Position numbers and translations under genes: made by a program. DNA of 64,000 bases from Ovis canadensis (lineage: Eukaryota; Chordata; Mammalia; Artiodactyla; Bovidae), in the NCBI RefSeq assembly GCF_042477335.2, contig NC_091251.1, positions 89,667,501-89,731,500 on the forward strand, read 5' to 3'. The notes under the pieces were generated by a model. That model was given only the letters and a program-made list of their open reading frames with translations, had not been told where the DNA came from and searched no databases. Below, in pieces: positions 61,089 through 64,000 of this stretch. Numbering within the stretch: the stretch's first letter is position 1; each line of letters starts with the position of its first letter.

Positions 61089-61339
61089 CTGCTGCTGCTA
61101 AGTCGCTCAGTCGTGTCCGACTCTGTGCAGCCCCACAGACGGCAGCCCACCGGGCTCCCCCGTCCCTCGGAGAAGGCGATGGCAGCCCACTCCAGTCCTC
61201 TTGCCTGGAAAATCCCATGGACGGAGGAGCCTGGTGGGCTGCAGTCCATGGGGTCGCTGAGGGTCGGACACGACTGAGCGACCTCACTTTCATGCATTGG
61301 AGAAGGACACGGCAACCCACTCCAGTGTTCTTGCCTGGA
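61089..61339 (-). repeat. BOV-A2 SINE with inverted 5' part
   Basis: 61089-61168 is the BOV-A2 3' end in antisense orientation (ctgctgctgctaagtcgctc). 61169-61339 is the 5' part in plus orientation, from gagaaggcgatggc to ttgcctggag. Together they cover nearly the whole element, missing only a few bases at the joint. Perfect 11-bp target copies gatagaaggaa flank it at 61078-61088 and 61340-61350. Confidence 0.95.
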
Positions 61340-61350
61340 GATAGAAGGAA

Positions 61351-61694
61351 AATGCTGCCCAAATAGCCGGTTGAGCAAGAGAAAAATTTGGCATGCAAAT
61401 GAAATGGGGTTTATGAGATACATTCTTACGCTAAGCAGAAAGTCTGTCCTCTTATAGTAACTCCCAGGCCATCTGGTCTGCTTCCCCAGTGCAGGGTACT
61501 GACCTCTCTCTCCCCGAACATTCGAACACTTGTCAGGATATTGTTTTTCAAAGGAGAATCTCAATTTCCATCTCCTTTTAACTAGCTGTGTTTAACCCAC
61601 CCCAGCTTTCCTACTTACACTCTCACTGCCACTACCTCCACTTGACTTTCTCCCCGACATTTGTTCCACCATGCGATCCAAGGCTACAGAACAC
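61351..61694. other. No recognised feature
   Basis: Unique-looking sequence after the BOV-A2 target site. Confidence 0.5.
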
Positions 61695-61845
61695 AGTGGA
61701 ATCAGACAGATCTCAGTCCAAAGCTCAGTTCGGACTCTTGCTAACTGTGGCATGTGAGGTGATTTTATCCTTTATCAAGTGCTCAGCCCAATGCCTGGCA
61801 TAGAGTGAGTATTCAATAAACAGTGGCTGTCGTCATTATTATCAC
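61695..61845 (+). repeat. MIR SINE
   Basis: Contains gtggaatcagacagatctc, gcccaatgcctggcatagag and gagtattcaataaacagtgg. Confidence 0.8.
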
Positions 61846-61879
61846 TGTGTTCACAGAAGCCAGCTGGAGCTCCATGGGT

Positions 61880-61965
61880 GGAATGAAATCTCAGAGGGCT
61901 GAAGTGGGCTGTCCAAGGTCACACAGTAAGTCAGGGAGGGATCCCAGATTTTCTAATCCCGAAAA
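61880..61965 (-). repeat. MIR SINE fragment
   Basis: Antisense core: gtccaaggtcacacagtaag and ggatcccagattttctaatc. Confidence 0.65.
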
Positions 61966-64000
61966 CCTTTGCCAAGCGTCAGCGCCTACACAAACAGCAT
62001 TATCGCCCAACGACCTCGAAATCTGGGTATCTGATTATGTCCAGGTACTATAGCTGATGATTAAATAGGTACTCACCACATGCTGAAAACTTGGCAGACC
62101 ATATGAAAGCTCTAAGGCATCTACAGATTAGCATAGGAAGGCCATCTCCTTGTTTGTGACAGCCAAAAATACAATCACAATACGAAAGTCTGAAGCCACT
62201 GCTGATGTTGCCCAGTGGTGATAATATTTCTCATCCATATTTGTTTTCAGAAGGTAGATGAAAGGAAGACCAAGGCCCTGGCTGCCCCACTCCTGGCTTT
62301 TAGAAAGGCTTTTTCAATTAAGAAAGAGAAAGGGAGAAGTCCTAGGGACTGAAAACTAAATGGGTCTGACCAAGGACTGCTATGAAAAACAAGAAGGGGG
62401 CTGGAAGTGGGCTAAAAATAGGTCCCCACCATTGATTCAAGGAACTGCGGTTATTTTCTTCAAGGTGGTCTTCTTGTTGTACCAGGACCTGTCTCCCCAC
62501 TGACTGTGCAAACAACAAGACCGGGGAGCCCCAGGAAGCACACTTTATCTTGAAGTATGAATCACCCTCTCAGAACTCCAGAAAAGAATCTTCTCTTTGT
62601 GGCCCTTCACTCTCCTTCTTGGCTGGCATCCCTCGCTCCTCGGGGCTAGCGTCAAGGCCTTAGGATAACCCAGGGTAAGTGACCTTTCTGATGGAGACAG
62701 ACCATTCCAGAAACTCACGAGACAGGAGTGCCTCTTAAAAACTGAAAGGAAACAATGAGTGAATGAGCCAGCTGGAAGGCCTTCATTATTCAAGTCCCCC
62801 TGCGAAAGCAGTCCCAGCGCCTCCTGAATGCAGGGCTTCTGAAGTGCAAAGCAGTGGCAGAAAGAGCCCTCTGCAATTATGCTCCCTGATCTAGTAGATC
62901 TCCCAGCGGTAAGTTAGGATTTGACAACGCCATGTCTGATTTTTCTAAACTGCCATGTGTCCAGAGGGTGGAGCCGCAGAAGGCAGCAATCTGAGGACCC
63001 AAGTCCTGCCACGTAGACCGTCTGCCCTAATTCCAAGGATGCTGTCCCATCTACAATACCAGCCACATGGAGAGCCAAGAGCCCTGAAAGGATATCAAAC
63101 TCCCCGCTAGGGATTAAACAGAGTAAAAGACAATGGGGAGCTGAATGTTCAGAAACAGGAACTGGCAATGACTTTGGTTACTCTTCAAGCTGCCAGACTT
63201 GATGGTGACCGACCCCAAAGGCAGAAACACCAACATCAGTAGAGGGTGGAAAGTTACCTTTCAGAACCAGCCTCTGAGGAAACAGGGAGCCAATATCACT
63301 CATTCTGTGGCTTTGACCTCACCAAATACCTAAAGGAACTGATGGATGTTAAAATGAACATTGGGGACAGCCTTAGGGCAAAGGGCAGTGGGAATCCACA
63401 GCCGCAGGATGGTGTGAGCAAAGGGAAGGGAGCAGGCTCTCCTTTTTATCTGCGAATGGGATAGATTCCCTATCCAGCCTCAGTTCTGTCTATGGATGTC
63501 AGTTGCAGGGGTGAAAACCCCTTCCGTTCCCTTGAAGCACAGCAGCATGGCATATCCCACAGCACAAAGTCCAAGACAAATGTATATCTGAAATCAAACA
63601 TGTGGGTACCTAAATTCTATCAGTGCATGTTTATCTCATAACAAAAAAGTATAACCAGTGGATCTCCAGTACTGGATTCTAAACACTCTTAAATCCCAGG
63701 CAAGAAAAACTTTCCCAACACAGGCATTCACACAGATCATGGCCAGCATGCTAACTCACAGTGTGACTCAGTTTCCCTCCACGGGAGCCATAGTCAAGAG
63801 GGCCACCTCCTAGCCCTTCCCTAGAAATCAGCTTGGACTTTACTTGTCATATATAAAGCCTCTATGATTTCTGAGAGGTGGTGGTGGAAGAAGCAGGAGC
63901 CCTGGCCAGTCAGGCTGAGTTCCTTCCTGCTCAGGGCATCAGAATCCCTCTGACATTCCCAGATGTTGCCACAAAGGGAGTTGAGAGTTTGCCAAGTCAG
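61966..64000. other. Repeat-poor unique sequence
   Basis: About 2 kb with no repeat or exon recognised. A TATATAAAG word at 63850-63858 is present without other promoter signs. Confidence 0.45.

Noticed and set aside
63850-63858. TATATAAAG word as a promoter
   Set aside because: No CpG cluster, first exon or other core element lies nearby; such words are common by chance.

Overview
This is a stretch of ruminant (bovid-type) nuclear genome. The evidence is its repeats: many Bov-tA and BOV-A2 SINEs, several fragments of the RTE-type LINE BovB, cetartiodactyl CHR-type tRNA SINEs, an artiodactyl L1 tail, and a background of old mammalian MIR, L2, L1M, MLT and hAT copies. Cattle and other pecorans such as sheep, goat or buffalo cannot be separated from this sequence alone.

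One protein-coding gene is supported: TMEM229B on the minus strand. Its whole 167-codon reading frame lies in one exon (29372-29875), with a splice acceptor 15 nt before the ATG. The 3' UTR must extend below 29371. Two ATTAAA hexamers (27706-27711 and 25192-25197) are possible ends, and neither is proven. Everything above 29891 should be intron or far-upstream sequence of TMEM229B. I see no CpG-rich promoter in the remaining 34 kb, so the 5' exons may lie partly or wholly beyond the right edge. From memory of human 14q23-q24, PLEK2 would lie to the left and PLEKHH1 to the right; I recognise no exon of either.

Layout: 1-6.4 kb holds an antisense L2, a trinucleotide array split by BOV-A2 and BovB, and a 2-kb internally deleted BovB. 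6.4-24.3 kb holds solo LTRs, an L1 tail carrying two SINEs, several BovB pieces and many MIR/L2 copies. 24.35-29.37 kb is repeat-poor, GC-rich sequence just downstream of the TMEM229B stop. 29.37-29.89 kb is the coding exon. 30-43 kb is intron-like sequence with an L1, L2 blocks, SINEs and BovB. 42.8-49 kb is repeat-poor with a candidate regulatory cluster near 47.3 kb. 49-61.4 kb is repeat-rich again, and 61.4-64 kb is mostly unique.

I found no new gene system, RNA gene, CRISPR array or operon-like layout. The most interesting signals are two retroelement copies (a BovB at 18.5 kb and a BOV-A2 at 61.1 kb) with inverted 5' parts inside perfect 11-bp target-site duplications, as expected from twin priming by the BovB machinery, and a 90-bp cluster of three TAATTA sites at 47.26-47.35 kb. 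Repeat family names come from recall of consensus sequences, and boundaries are approximate unless a target-site duplication is given.
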